A stretch of DNA of 14,047 nucleotides from Rhodospirillales bacterium (GCA_021775195.1 JAJFIG010000077.1:1-14047); one strand, 5' to 3'; numbered from the stretch's first letter, positions 7,257 through 14,047 are shown. The notes: a model not told the origin generated them from the sequence alone. Numbers and translations: made by a program.

Positions 7257-7751
7257 ATGCATGTACGATGGTGGATCAGGCGGGTGGCATCGAACCGGAA
7301 ACCGAGAAGAAAAATCCTCGCTGTCAGTTCCGGCGGCGGGCATTGGGTTCAGTTGCTGCGCTTGCGCCCGGCGTTCGAAGGTGACGACGTCCACTACCTG
7401 ACCGTCAACCCGTCCAACCGCGCCGACGTTGTGCCGCATCCCTTCTTCACCGTGCGCCATGCGTCGCGGTGGAACAAGTTCGGGCTGATCGTCCTCGCCG
7501 TTCAGGTGCTATGGGTGGTCATGCGGGTCCGGCCGCAGGTGGTCGTCTCCACCGGTGCGGCGCCCGGCTATTTCGCCCTTCGGGTGGGCAAGCTCTTAGG
7601 CGCGCGGACGATCTGGCTGGACAGCATTGCCAACGCCGAGGAGTTGTCGCTCTCCGGGCGCCTCGCCGGCAAGTACGCTGATCTTTGGCTCACGCAGTGG
7701 CCCCATCTGGCGAAAACCGAGGGCCCCAAGTTCGCGGGGACCGTGCTGTGA
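7257..7751 (+). CDS. pssD: PssD/Alg14-like glycosyltransferase membrane subunit
   Basis: A 164-residue protein of the Alg14 type, which anchors and partners the catalytic subunit of a split GT28-like glycosyltransferase. The diagnostic loop SSGGGHWVQLLRL begins at residue 24. A hydrophobic stretch at about 75-93 (GLIVLAVQVLWVVM) should bind the membrane, and STGAAPGYFALRVGKLLGA follows it. The stop codon overlaps the start of the PssE-like gene, as in rhizobial pssDE and streptococcal cps14FG pairs. In those systems the pair adds the second sugar to the lipid-linked unit; rhizobial PssDE adds glucuronate, but the sugar here is not known. The start is uncertain: GTG 7206, ATG 7257 and GTG 7284 are all in frame with weak ribosome binding sites. 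ATG 7257 gives a normal family length. Confidence 0.85.
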   Translation: MHVRWWIRRVASNRKPRRKILAVSSGGGHWVQLLRLRPAFEGDDVHYLTVNPSNRADVVPHPFFTVRHASRWNKFGLIVLAVQVLWVVMRVRPQVVVSTGAAPGYFALRVGKLLGARTIWLDSIANAEELSLSGRLAGKYADLWLTQWPHLAKTEGPKFAGTVL

Positions 7752-8239
7752 TATTCGTTACCGTAGGCTCGCAGATCCCGTTCGACCGGCTGATCCGGGG
7801 CGTCGACGACTGGGCCGGATCACGCGGATACACCGACGTTTATGCCCAGATCGGACCGTCCGATCTGAAACCGAAACACATCCAATGGTCCCAGTTCATC
7901 GAGCCCGACGAGTTCCAGCGCCGCGTCGCCGAGGCCAAGGCCGTGGTTGCCCATGTCGGCATGGGGACGATCATCACGGCCCTCGAATTGGGCACGCCGA
8001 TCCTGGTGATGCCGAGGAAGGCGACACTCGGCGAGGCGACGTCGGAACATCAACTGGCGACCGCCAAGCATTTGATCGAGCACAGCCGCGTCACGCTGGC
8101 CGTCGACGAACATGATCTGGTCGAAAAGCTTGATCACATCGATTCGCTGGCGGCGGGCGGCACCCTCGGCAGCCAGGCGTCCCCAACGTTGGTGGACGCC
8201 ATCCGCGGGTTTATCGATGAGGTTCCCAACGGGTATTAG
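7748..8239 (+). CDS. pssE: PssE/Alg13-like glycosyltransferase catalytic subunit
   Basis: A 163-residue protein matching the C-terminal nucleotide-sugar-binding half of GT28 enzymes. It opens IFVTVGSQIPFDRLIRG (residues 2-18) and has AHVGMGTIITALELGTPIL (68-86) with E80, then HQ at 101-102, all characteristic of Alg13/PssE. The GTG start at 7748 overlaps the preceding TGA in a GTGA junction, which implies translational coupling and equal production of the two subunits. With the PssD-like protein it should form a complex at the cytoplasmic membrane face that transfers one sugar to the lipid-linked acceptor. The role follows from family knowledge; donor and acceptor are unknown. The protein ends at a normal length, and the next gene converges on it. 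Confidence 0.88.
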   Translation: MIFVTVGSQIPFDRLIRGVDDWAGSRGYTDVYAQIGPSDLKPKHIQWSQFIEPDEFQRRVAEAKAVVAHVGMGTIITALELGTPILVMPRKATLGEATSEHQLATAKHLIEHSRVTLAVDEHDLVEKLDHIDSLAAGGTLGSQASPTLVDAIRGFIDEVPNGY

Positions 8240-8312
8240 CGATTGTCCAAGATTTGTTCCTGAAAGGCGAAACCGGGCCATTCCCAGGATTACCAGAGCG
8301 TCCGGCCCCTGG

Positions 8313-9491
8313 TCAGGGTTTGGGCAGGACGTCGCGCAACAGCGCCAGCGTCTGCTCGCCCTTTTGCTTCCAGGTCTCGTCGCGCACGCGGGCCTGAAGG
8401 CGTTCGACCCTCCCGTCCCGCGGTTCGTCGAGGGCCTGGCGGATGCCCCGGGCGAAGGCCTCGGCATCGTTGGCGGCGGTGACATAGCCGTCGTAGCGGC
8501 GCAGTTCGTCGAAATCCGTGCTCACCACGGGCCGGCCTGCTGCGAGGTATTCCTTGAGCTTGATCGGGTTGCAGCCCTTGATCCACGGGCTCTGGTTCCA
8601 GGGCATGATGAGAACGTCGCAGGCCCCCGGATAGCGCCAGACCTCCTCATAGGGCCTCTGGCCGAGCATATGAACGTTGCCGGCGTCGATGCTGCCCTCG
8701 GGCAGGGTCGAGGCACCGACGAGAACGAACTGGACGTCGGGCAGGCGGCGGACGATATCCCGGAACAGGCCGGGATCGAAAGTATGTTCGTCGATGGAGC
8801 CGATGAATCCGGCCCGGGGGTGGGATATGTGTTTCATGTCGTCGGGTTCGGGCGCTGTCGCGCCGGCGGCGAATTGGTCGTAATCGACGCCGTGATCGAT
8901 GAACTCGGCGCGGCGGCATTGGTCCCGCTCGCTCTCCATGAGCGCGGTGGCACAAAAGGCGGTGAATTCCGCCTCGCGCTTCAGCTTTCGGTCCAGATGG
9001 ACGATTCGATCCTTCTCGACGCCCGGAAAGGCCTCGAATTTGTCGGTGCGCTGATAGACAAGTCCGGCCCGGGGAATGGCGTCCACGACCTCGCCGGCGG
9101 TGGGCACGGCTACCCAGATCAATGGGTTACGGAAGCCGAGTCTGCGCAGGGCCCAGAAGATCTGGTGTCGCAATATGGGTGTCGAGAAACGGCGCCCGAA
9201 TTTTCCGGGAATGTTCAGCGGGCTGTAGACATGGAACCCATCGCGGACACGGACGATGCCGCGCCGGATGCTGGTCAGCTTGCGCGCGACGCGCTGGAAG
9301 AAGACGGCGCCCTCGTTGACGCGCGGAACGCGCATGCCAATGGAATTGACGTAAAGAACGGGCACGTGCCGGGAGAGCTCGCGCATGATCTGCATGTCGA
9401 AATGGCCTTGGTTCTTGTACCACCAGTCCAATCCGCCAAAACAGAGCACGCTGTCGAAGGGCAGGGAGGAACGTTCGCCAACCTCAGCCAT
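8313..9491 (-). CDS. Family 1/GT4-type glycosyltransferase
   Basis: A 392-residue cytoplasmic GT-B glycosyltransferase. The N-terminal domain holds DWWYKNQGHFDMQIMRELS (22-40) and VLYVNSIGMR (45-54), with YQRTDKFEAFPG at 146-157. This arrangement recalls the TuaH-like group of exopolysaccharide glycosyltransferases. The C-terminal domain carries AGFIGSID (227-234), VQFVLVG (253-259) and the donor-binding segment CNPIKLKEYLAAGRPVVST (307-325) with E314. It probably adds one sugar of the repeat unit; donor and linkage cannot be read. It converges on the PssE-like gene, with a 73-base gap in which I see no convincing terminator, and is divergent from the GT2 gene. The ATG at 9491 lacks a strong Shine-Dalgarno but precedes the conserved start of the domain by about 12 residues. 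Confidence 0.88.
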   Translation of the reverse strand: MAEVGERSSLPFDSVLCFGGLDWWYKNQGHFDMQIMRELSRHVPVLYVNSIGMRVPRVNEGAVFFQRVARKLTSIRRGIVRVRDGFHVYSPLNIPGKFGRRFSTPILRHQIFWALRRLGFRNPLIWVAVPTAGEVVDAIPRAGLVYQRTDKFEAFPGVEKDRIVHLDRKLKREAEFTAFCATALMESERDQCRRAEFIDHGVDYDQFAAGATAPEPDDMKHISHPRAGFIGSIDEHTFDPGLFRDIVRRLPDVQFVLVGASTLPEGSIDAGNVHMLGQRPYEEVWRYPGACDVLIMPWNQSPWIKGCNPIKLKEYLAAGRPVVSTDFDELRRYDGYVTAANDAEAFARGIRQALDEPRDGRVERLQARVRDETWKQKGEQTLALLRDVLPKP

Positions 9492-9541
9492 GGGTTGGTT
9501 CCACTTTCGGTGATGGCGTTGTCGCGGCGTCCGGCGAGATC

Positions 9542-9570
9542 ATTGTGTTGACGTCACGGGCGGTTTGCAA
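9542..9570 (-). promoter_or_regulatory. Possible minus-strand promoter for the GT4 gene
   Basis: Read on the minus strand, TTGCAA (9570-9565) is followed after 17 bases by CACAAT (9547-9542), each matching the sigma-70 consensus at four of six positions. TTGCAA is its own reverse complement, so the element could serve both directions. An eight-base palindrome, TGACGTCA (9549-9556), lies in the spacer. Weak evidence. Confidence 0.22.
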
Positions 9571-9591
9571 GGTTCGGCGCCCTGTTATAAT
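9564..9591 (+). promoter_or_regulatory. Sigma-70-like promoter for the GT2 gene
   Basis: A perfect -10 hexamer, TATAAT, at 9586-9591 is preceded by TTTGCA (9564-9569, 16-base spacer) or TTGCAA (9565-9570, 15-base spacer). It lies in a 178-base gap between divergent glycosyltransferase genes, 78 bases before the GT2 start codon. Such a perfect hexamer is notable in GC-rich DNA. The -35 element is only a partial match. Confidence 0.5.
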
Positions 9592-9603
9592 CGCCGTGTC
9601 CAC

Positions 9604-9621
9604 CGGGGAACAGGCTCCCCG
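9604..9621 (+). other. Leader hairpin of the GT2 transcript
   Basis: CGGGGA (9604-9609) pairs perfectly with TCCCCG (9616-9621) around a six-base loop. It would sit within about 10 bases of the expected transcript start. There is no T-run after it. It may stabilise the 5' end of the mRNA or mark a regulatory leader. Confidence 0.35.
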
Positions 9622-9669
9622 ACATGCAGGCTTCCATTCCCCGCCAATTAGACAATCCAGGAAATACAT

Positions 9670-10722
9670 ATGAGTGAAACGCCGCGAACATACATCGTCA
9701 TCCTCAATTGGAATGGCTGGGCGGATACCGTCGAATGCCTGGAGAGCGTATTTCGCAACGACCATCCGGACTTCCGTGTCGTGGTCTGCGACAATGACTC
9801 GGCGGACGGTTCGCTCGACCATATCGCGGCCTGGGCCGAGGGGCGCGAACCGGCGCCCGCCACCACGAGCCCTGGTATCGTGGCGCTGACGACGCCGCCG
9901 ATGACCAAACCCATCACCTATGCCGCCTATGACCGGGCTGAAGCCGAGGCCGGGGGAAAACCGGATGAAGACCCGCCCCTGACCTTGATCCAGACGGGCG
10001 CGAACCTGGGGTTCGCAGGCGGGACAAACGTCGGGCTCCGCTACGCCCTTGCCCGCGGCGACGCGGATTATGTCTGGGCCCTGAACAACGACACGGTGAT
10101 CGACCCCAAGGCCCTGGTCACCCTGATCGACGCCATGGAACGCACTCCCAACGCCGGCATGGGGGGGTCGAAGCTGATCTATTACGAGAACTCCGACACG
10201 GTGCAGGCGTGGGGTGGGGGTCACCACAACACGTGGCTTTGCGTTGGCGGTTACATCGGCGGTGGCAGGCCGGCGACCGAGTCCGGGGACGCGGGCGCCG
10301 TCGTCGCCCAAATGGACTACGTGGCGGGGGTCTCGATGATGGTGTCGCGGGCATTTCTCGAGGACGTGGGCCTGATGGCGGAGGACTATTTCCTCTATTA
10401 CGAGGAAATTGATTGGGCCTTTCGCATGAAGGGGCGTTTCAATTTCGCCTACGCTCCCGACAGCGTCATCTATCACAAGCATGGCGCCAGCATCGGTTCC
10501 AACATGAACCCCCACGAGAAGAGCTTCACCGCCGATTACTTCATCAATCGTAACCGTCTGAGATTTGCCCGACGGTTTACGCCCTGGGCGCTGCCAACGG
10601 TGTACCTCGCCCTCGGACTGATCGCCCTCAACCGCCTGCGGCGGGGCCAGTGGGACCGCTTCGGCATGGTCCTCTCGATCATGCTGGGGCTGCCCGCGCC
10701 ACGCCACAAGCTGCCTAAATAG
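9670..10722 (+). CDS. GT2 glycosyltransferase, rhamnosyltransferase-like
   Basis: A 350-residue GT-A enzyme. Motifs in order: IVILNWNG (9-16), DNDSADGS (41-48), NLGFAGGTNVGL (112-123), the DXD-equivalent LNNDTVID (138-145), and EEIDWAFRMK (245-254) followed by HKHGAS (269-274). This resembles WbbL-type rhamnosyltransferases. Residues about 57-105 form a Pro/Thr-rich insertion between the nucleotide-binding half and NLGFAGG, which I have seen in other members of this group. A hydrophobic stretch near 308-320 could bind the membrane. AGGA lies seven bases before the ATG, supporting the start. It has its own promoter-like region upstream and probably forms a single-gene unit. It likely adds a deoxyhexose such as rhamnose to the repeat unit, but the sugar is an inference. 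Confidence 0.88.
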   Translation: MSETPRTYIVILNWNGWADTVECLESVFRNDHPDFRVVVCDNDSADGSLDHIAAWAEGREPAPATTSPGIVALTTPPMTKPITYAAYDRAEAEAGGKPDEDPPLTLIQTGANLGFAGGTNVGLRYALARGDADYVWALNNDTVIDPKALVTLIDAMERTPNAGMGGSKLIYYENSDTVQAWGGGHHNTWLCVGGYIGGGRPATESGDAGAVVAQMDYVAGVSMMVSRAFLEDVGLMAEDYFLYYEEIDWAFRMKGRFNFAYAPDSVIYHKHGASIGSNMNPHEKSFTADYFINRNRLRFARRFTPWALPTVYLALGLIALNRLRRGQWDRFGMVLSIMLGLPAPRHKLPK

Positions 10723-10725
10723 CTG

Positions 10726-10739
10726 CGTCCTCTCGGACG
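10726..10739 (+). terminator. Short hairpin after the GT2 gene
   Basis: CGTCC (10726-10730) pairs with GGACG (10735-10739) around a TCTC loop, beginning three bases after the GT2 stop codon. A second small stem, AGGGC/GCCCT, lies at 10796-10808. Neither has a T-run. They occupy the 91-base gap between converging genes and may help end transcripts. Confidence 0.28.
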
Positions 10740-10813
10740 ACTGCAAGGCTCTCCCGCCCGGGCCCGACTCACCCGATGAGGCGTGGTTTCCAACAAGGGC
10801 GGCGCCCTCACCC

Positions 10814-11854
10814 TCAAGCGTGTGCGGTTTGGGCGCGATAAAATTCGGCGATTTCATGGAGTTTCTCGCGCAGTAGGGCGCGGCGTTTATCGCGTTGTTC
10901 CAGCATGCCGGAGCGGTAGGTGCCCCAATCGTCGAGGACCCGACGGATTTTGCCGGCGATGTCGTCGGCTGAATTGTCCGTAAATACCCCGCCGCCAGCG
11001 AAACTGTCGCGCATTACCGGCCAATCCGTGGTTACCAGGGGAACGCCGAGGCAAATGGCTTCCTCGGCTGCCATCTGCATGATACCGGGCCGGGTGGTGA
11101 GGGTGATGATGGCCATCGTCGAGGCGACGAGCGATAGGTACTCGTCGCGGCTGATGAAACCGGTCATTGCGACGTTGTCGGGCTTCTTGGCCAGGAGGTC
11201 CGGGGGGCATTTGCGCTGATCGCCGGTGACGTAGAATTGTACGTTGCCAAGCCGGGCGGCGGCGTCGAAGAAGGCTGCCAGCGGTTCGTCATCGGCGAAG
11301 GAGCTGACGAAGACCGCGTTCGGCCGTGGCAGGTCCCGGAGCGGCCTGTTTTCGAGGCCGAGGTCGCCGGGAATTTCCGGGATCAGATACGAATTGCCGC
11401 CCCATTTTTCGACGATCACACGATCGTTCTCGTTATGATTGATATTGAAAAGTGCCTTACGGGTGAACCAGCGGTACAGGACCTTGAACCATGGCCAGGC
11501 GTTAGGATCGAATGAACGGGAGTGGCAATCCAAAACGAATGGTATTCGGTTTGGCAGAAAATACAGGGCAGCCGAGATCAACAATAGCGGTGGCATGTTC
11601 ATAAGGAATACCGTTTCGGGTCGCTTCCGGTACAAAATCCACAGAGTCTCGAACGCTGATACGATATGCCGTGCCGCTTTCTGCGGAAGATTACTGTTAC
11701 CTATGGAAAACACGTAATGCGTGTTTAAATTGAAGCACCGGCCCGTCATGGCGCAGCGATGACTTTCCCGGGTCCAGGAAATCATCAATCCATTGCGGAT
11801 CGGAAATGGCGCCTCACCGGGGAGCCATGAGGACGGCGGTACGACCCGAACCAT
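10814..11854 (-). CDS. GT4-type glycosyltransferase (divergent)
   Basis: A 346-residue GT-B-like protein, more divergent than its neighbours. The N-terminal half includes SWTRESHR (26-33) and IPFVLDCHSRSFD (104-116). The C-terminal half has AVFVSSF (180-186), VQFYVTG (205-211), NVAMTGFISRDEYLSLV (227-243) and the donor-site segment AAEEAICLGVPLVTTDW (262-278) with E264/E265. It probably adds a sugar to the repeat unit. It starts six bases after the stop of the Wzy-like gene, so the two are very likely co-transcribed. ATG 11854 is used; ATG 11785 would remove 23 residues and begin directly at MISWTRE. By hand count the stretch 11401-11760 is about 49% GC, clearly below other genes here, which suggests separate acquisition of this part. 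Confidence 0.8.
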   Translation of the reverse strand: MVRVVPPSSWLPGEAPFPIRNGLMISWTRESHRCAMTGRCFNLNTHYVFSIGNSNLPQKAARHIVSAFETLWILYRKRPETVFLMNMPPLLLISAALYFLPNRIPFVLDCHSRSFDPNAWPWFKVLYRWFTRKALFNINHNENDRVIVEKWGGNSYLIPEIPGDLGLENRPLRDLPRPNAVFVSSFADDEPLAAFFDAAARLGNVQFYVTGDQRKCPPDLLAKKPDNVAMTGFISRDEYLSLVASTMAIITLTTRPGIMQMAAEEAICLGVPLVTTDWPVMRDSFAGGGVFTDNSADDIAGKIRRVLDDWGTYRSGMLEQRDKRRALLREKLHEIAEFYRAQTAHA

Positions 11855-11860
11855 TTGCGG

Positions 11861-13192
11861 TCAGTGTCCTTCGTCGGGGTGGATATTGCGCTGGTACGCT
11901 GGCGGCAGCGGTCGGTACGAGTCCACCGCGGGGGCTATCGACGATGTTTCCACGTGGCCCAGATCGGCGTGCCTGGGGTACCGGTAAATAAGGATCATGC
12001 CGAAGGCGAAGGCGGAAATCGGGATGCCTTCGGTGCTGATCAGTACCGCCGTGATCGTGACCGACGCGATGAGCATGATGGTGAGAGTCAAAACAAGGGT
12101 CCAAACCATGGGATCGTGCTTGGCGACGGCCGGCGACAGGTGAATGGACAGCAGGCGCAGGAACAGCCACACCCCGAAGGCAAGATAGAGGACGACGCCG
12201 GCAAGTCCGAAGCGGAGAAGGATACCGAACATACCGATGTCCGATGCAAAGAAGCGGTCACCGAACAGGTCGTGGTACGAGATGGAGAAGTTGCTCGCCT
12301 GCCCGATTCCGACAATCGGATACTTTTCGAATACCGTGAGGGCGATCCGTATGGATTCAAGGCGCGTGATCAACGACCAGTCGGCCCGGTGCGAGAACAG
12401 GATCATATCGACCAATACCGGCAACACGATTGCCGCCGCGATGATCACGATCGGTGACGAAAGAACGCTGAACTGCAGCCGGCGGGAACCACCCACGAAC
12501 ATGTAATAGACGACGAAGCCGATGACCATATTGACCATGGCCGCGCGGGACATGTTGATGGCGAAAATGACGACCAGGAGCGGCAGCCAGAGAAGGCTGG
12601 TCGGTACCGACACGACGTTGCCTCGGGTGAAAAGCTTGTGGCCGTAATAAGAGAAGAGAAAAATGAACAGGTACATGGGGCCCTTGAGACGGACGCCCCG
12701 CCAGTCATCGGCGGCGACCAGCCCGGCAAGTTTGGGGTCCCGCGAAAAGCGATACGCTTCAAGAGGCAGGACGAGATAGGCGATGATATAGATCAGCACC
12801 GCGAAGCTGGCCGCGGCAATGAACACGTTCGCCAGCTCGCGTGTCGGAATGCCCGATCGGTACATGAGATAGACCAGTGGCCCGATCATGAAAAAGGCGA
12901 ATGCCCTGAGGGCGAGGAAGCTCGGCAGGATGGGCGCGCCCGTGCGCAGGGTGAACAGGGCGGAATAGAACAGCATCACGCCAAGGATAACGACGATGGG
13001 CAGTACAACGGTCTTGAGCCACTGGTTGACGGGCATGCTGACCCTGGCGGCGTAGAGAAGAATGGCAACGACCATGATCCCGCCGGCAACTTCATGGAGT
13101 GGAATTTTCGGGGCGTATTCGTCAACCTTGAGCGCCCCGATCAGGCACAGGAACAGGATGGCCTTGGGAAAGAAGTGACGGGTCAGGACCAT
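11861..13192 (-). CDS. Wzy-like O-antigen/EPS polymerase
   Basis: A 443-residue polytopic inner-membrane protein with about ten or more hydrophobic segments. Family-like features are an intramembrane NMSRAAMVNMVIG segment (213-225), ESIRIALTVFEKYPIVGIG (279-297) and the following periplasmic loop (ISYHDLFGD) leading into DIGMFGILLRFGLAG. This resembles Wzy polymerases, which join lipid-linked repeat units on the periplasmic side. Sequence conservation in Wzy is low, so the call rests on topology, the R-x(n)-P-x-x-G-x-G pattern and the neighbours: a flippase diverging from it and a glycosyltransferase just downstream. ATG 13192 is chosen because GGACGG precedes it and the first helix follows closely. 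ATG 13258 would add 22 basic, unconserved residues. The hydrophilic C-terminus (about 40 residues) is unremarkable. Confidence 0.82.
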   Translation of the reverse strand: MVLTRHFFPKAILFLCLIGALKVDEYAPKIPLHEVAGGIMVVAILLYAARVSMPVNQWLKTVVLPIVVILGVMLFYSALFTLRTGAPILPSFLALRAFAFFMIGPLVYLMYRSGIPTRELANVFIAAASFAVLIYIIAYLVLPLEAYRFSRDPKLAGLVAADDWRGVRLKGPMYLFIFLFSYYGHKLFTRGNVVSVPTSLLWLPLLVVIFAINMSRAAMVNMVIGFVVYYMFVGGSRRLQFSVLSSPIVIIAAAIVLPVLVDMILFSHRADWSLITRLESIRIALTVFEKYPIVGIGQASNFSISYHDLFGDRFFASDIGMFGILLRFGLAGVVLYLAFGVWLFLRLLSIHLSPAVAKHDPMVWTLVLTLTIMLIASVTITAVLISTEGIPISAFAFGMILIYRYPRHADLGHVETSSIAPAVDSYRPLPPAYQRNIHPDEGH

Positions 13193-13385
13193 CTTACCGT
13201 CCGCCCATGGCAGGTATTTGGCGCCCGCCCGTTGCCGGCCTCGGGAATCCGGCGCCATGCCGCGGTCGCTCGTGAAAGACGCCGGACAACGGACGTTTCA
13301 AACCGACCGTGCCCATGATAGGAAGAGCGGGGTGGACGGTACCTCGTCTCCCGGTTCTCCGCTGCCGTCGATCGACAAGGGCCGC
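13193..13385. promoter_or_regulatory. Divergent intergenic region (polymerase / flippase)
   Basis: About 190 bases separate the two preferred start codons, which point away from each other, so both promoters should lie here. I see no clear -35/-10 pair. AGGA at 13320-13323 lies eight bases before an in-frame GTG (13332), and AAGGG (13377-13381) lies four bases before ATG 13386; either could be the flippase ribosome binding site. Confidence 0.3.
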
Positions 13386-14047
13386 ATGACTGACACACCT
13401 TCCGGCAAACCGAAACTGACCAGCGGCCGCCTGCTTGCCAAGAACGCGATCTGGAACCTGATCGGGCAGGGGGTGCCGCTGGTGGCGGCGATCTTCGCTA
13501 TCCCGATTTTTATTTCCCAAATGGGGACCGCCCGCTTCGGCCTGTTGACGCTGGCCTGGGTGATCATCGGCTATTTCAGCCTTTTCGACTTGGGACTGGG
13601 GCGGGCATTGACCAAGCTGGTGGCGGACCGGCTGGGTGACCGCCAGGAGGCCGCCATACCGGGCGTGGTGTGGACGGCCCTGTTCCTGATGCTGTTTCTG
13701 GGGATCTTCGGCGCCGTTGTGGTGGCGTTGCTGACCCCGTGGATGGTCTACAGCGCCCTGATCATTCCGACCGAGCTTCAGGAAGAAACCCTGATCGCCT
13801 TCTATTTGCTGGCGGCGTCGATTCCCGTTGTCATCATCACGGCGGGGTTGCGGGGCTATCTGGAGGCCCACCAGCGGTTCGGTTTCATCAACGCCGTCCG
13901 CGTGCCCATGGGGGTCTACAATTTCTGCGCCCCGCTTCTGGTGCTGCCGTTCAACCAGTCGCTTCATCTCGTGGTCGCGGTCCTCGTTGCCGGCCGGATT
14001 GCTTCGGCCGTCATCCACCTGCTGCTGTGTTTTCGCGTCACCCCTGC
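13386..14047 (+). CDS. Wzx-type polysaccharide flippase (3'-truncated by window edge)
   Basis: An open frame runs from ATG 13386 to the right edge without a stop, giving 220 residues of a protein that is usually 430-500 long. It begins MTDTPSGKPKLTSGRLLAKN, then INW-like AIWNLIGQGVPLVAAIFAIP and FISQMGTARFGLLTLAW. FDLGLGRALTKLVADRLG and GLRGYLEAHQRFGFINAVR follow. These are typical of the polysaccharide-transporter (Wzx/MOP) family; FDLGLGRAL and the Y/F-GLLTL turn after helix 1 are strong markers. About five or six membrane helices are visible. It should flip the undecaprenyl-linked repeat unit to the periplasm. GTG 13332 is an alternative start that would add 18 Ser/Pro-rich residues. Divergent from the Wzy-like gene, which fits a shared Wzx/Wzy function. 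Confidence 0.88.
   Translation, partial: MTDTPSGKPKLTSGRLLAKNAIWNLIGQGVPLVAAIFAIPIFISQMGTARFGLLTLAWVIIGYFSLFDLGLGRALTKLVADRLGDRQEAAIPGVVWTALFLMLFLGIFGAVVVALLTPWMVYSALIIPTELQEETLIAFYLLAASIPVVIITAGLRGYLEAHQRFGFINAVRVPMGVYNFCAPLLVLPFNQSLHLVVAVLVAGRIASAVIHLLLCFRVTP

Noticed and set aside
8240..8312. Terminator in the gap between PssE-like and GT4 genes
   Set aside because: Only short stems with loops over 20 bases (GGGCC/GGCCC, CCAGG/CCTGG) can be drawn.
8112..9551. Long plus-strand open frame (479 codons) opposite the minus-strand GT4 gene
   Set aside because: It lacks recognisable domains, while the opposite strand has clear glycosyltransferase motifs. Open antisense frames are common in GC-rich genes with biased third positions.
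9484..10857. Long minus-strand open frame (457 codons) opposite the GT2 gene
   Set aside because: Composition is His/Gly/Arg/Val-rich with no family motif. The plus strand encodes a full GT2 enzyme with a ribosome binding site.
11855..13318. Plus-strand open frames opposite the Wzy-like gene
   Set aside because: Hydrophilic complement of membrane-helix codons, as expected for a shadow of a polytopic membrane protein.
13194..14018. Minus-strand open frame (274 codons) opposite the flippase gene
   Set aside because: Highly charged, low-complexity translation (Gln, His, Arg, Asp). The plus strand gives a clean Wzx-like membrane protein that continues past the edge.
1..14047. CRISPR array, tRNA, insertion sequence, phage or defence system
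   Set aside because: No regularly spaced repeats, no tRNA-like cloverleaf, no transposase or integrase motifs, and all coding space is accounted for by polysaccharide genes.

Overview
This window looks like part of an exopolysaccharide or capsule biosynthesis and export locus of the Wzx/Wzy type. The host is a GC-rich Gram-negative bacterium. An outer-membrane beta-barrel of the BBP2 type, a short Wza-like exporter, a fused Wzz/tyrosine-kinase co-polymerase and a PssD/PssE glycosyltransferase pair together point to Alphaproteobacteria. A Rhodospirillales-like host is plausible, but the lineage is an inference from gene content only.

Layout. Positions 1-5655 hold a plus-strand run that looks like one operon: the end of an outer-membrane beta-barrel gene, a short periplasmic OPX (Wza-like) protein, a Wzc-like chain-length regulator with a C-terminal BY-kinase, a membrane-anchored TPR-like protein of unknown function, and a Rossmann-fold oxidoreductase with a C-terminal SAF domain (homoserine-dehydrogenase-like, COG4091 type). 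From 5695 on, strand changes at nearly every gene: an O-antigen ligase/polymerase-like membrane protein (minus), PssD and PssE (plus, stop/start overlap), a GT4-type glycosyltransferase (minus), a GT2 rhamnosyltransferase-like enzyme (plus), then a minus-strand pair of a Wzy-like polymerase followed by a second GT4-type glycosyltransferase, and finally the first half of a Wzx-type flippase (plus) that runs off the right edge.

How the parts fit. The glycosyltransferases would build a repeat unit on undecaprenyl phosphate at the cytoplasmic face. The Wzx-like protein would flip it and a Wzy-like protein would polymerise it. The Wzc-like kinase would set chain length, and the OPX protein with the beta-barrel would carry the polymer out. 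No initiating phosphoglycosyltransferase and no nucleotide-sugar enzymes are visible, so the locus must extend beyond this window or rely on genes elsewhere.

The components least explained by the standard model are the SAF-domain oxidoreductase (4489-5655) and the TPR-like protein (3753-4460). Both sit inside the apparent export operon. Two polymerase/ligase-like membrane proteins, frequent strand switching and a local GC dip near 11400-11760 suggest a mosaic locus. I found no CRISPR array, tRNA, rRNA, insertion sequence or phage gene. No stretch longer than about 200 bases lacks a gene.
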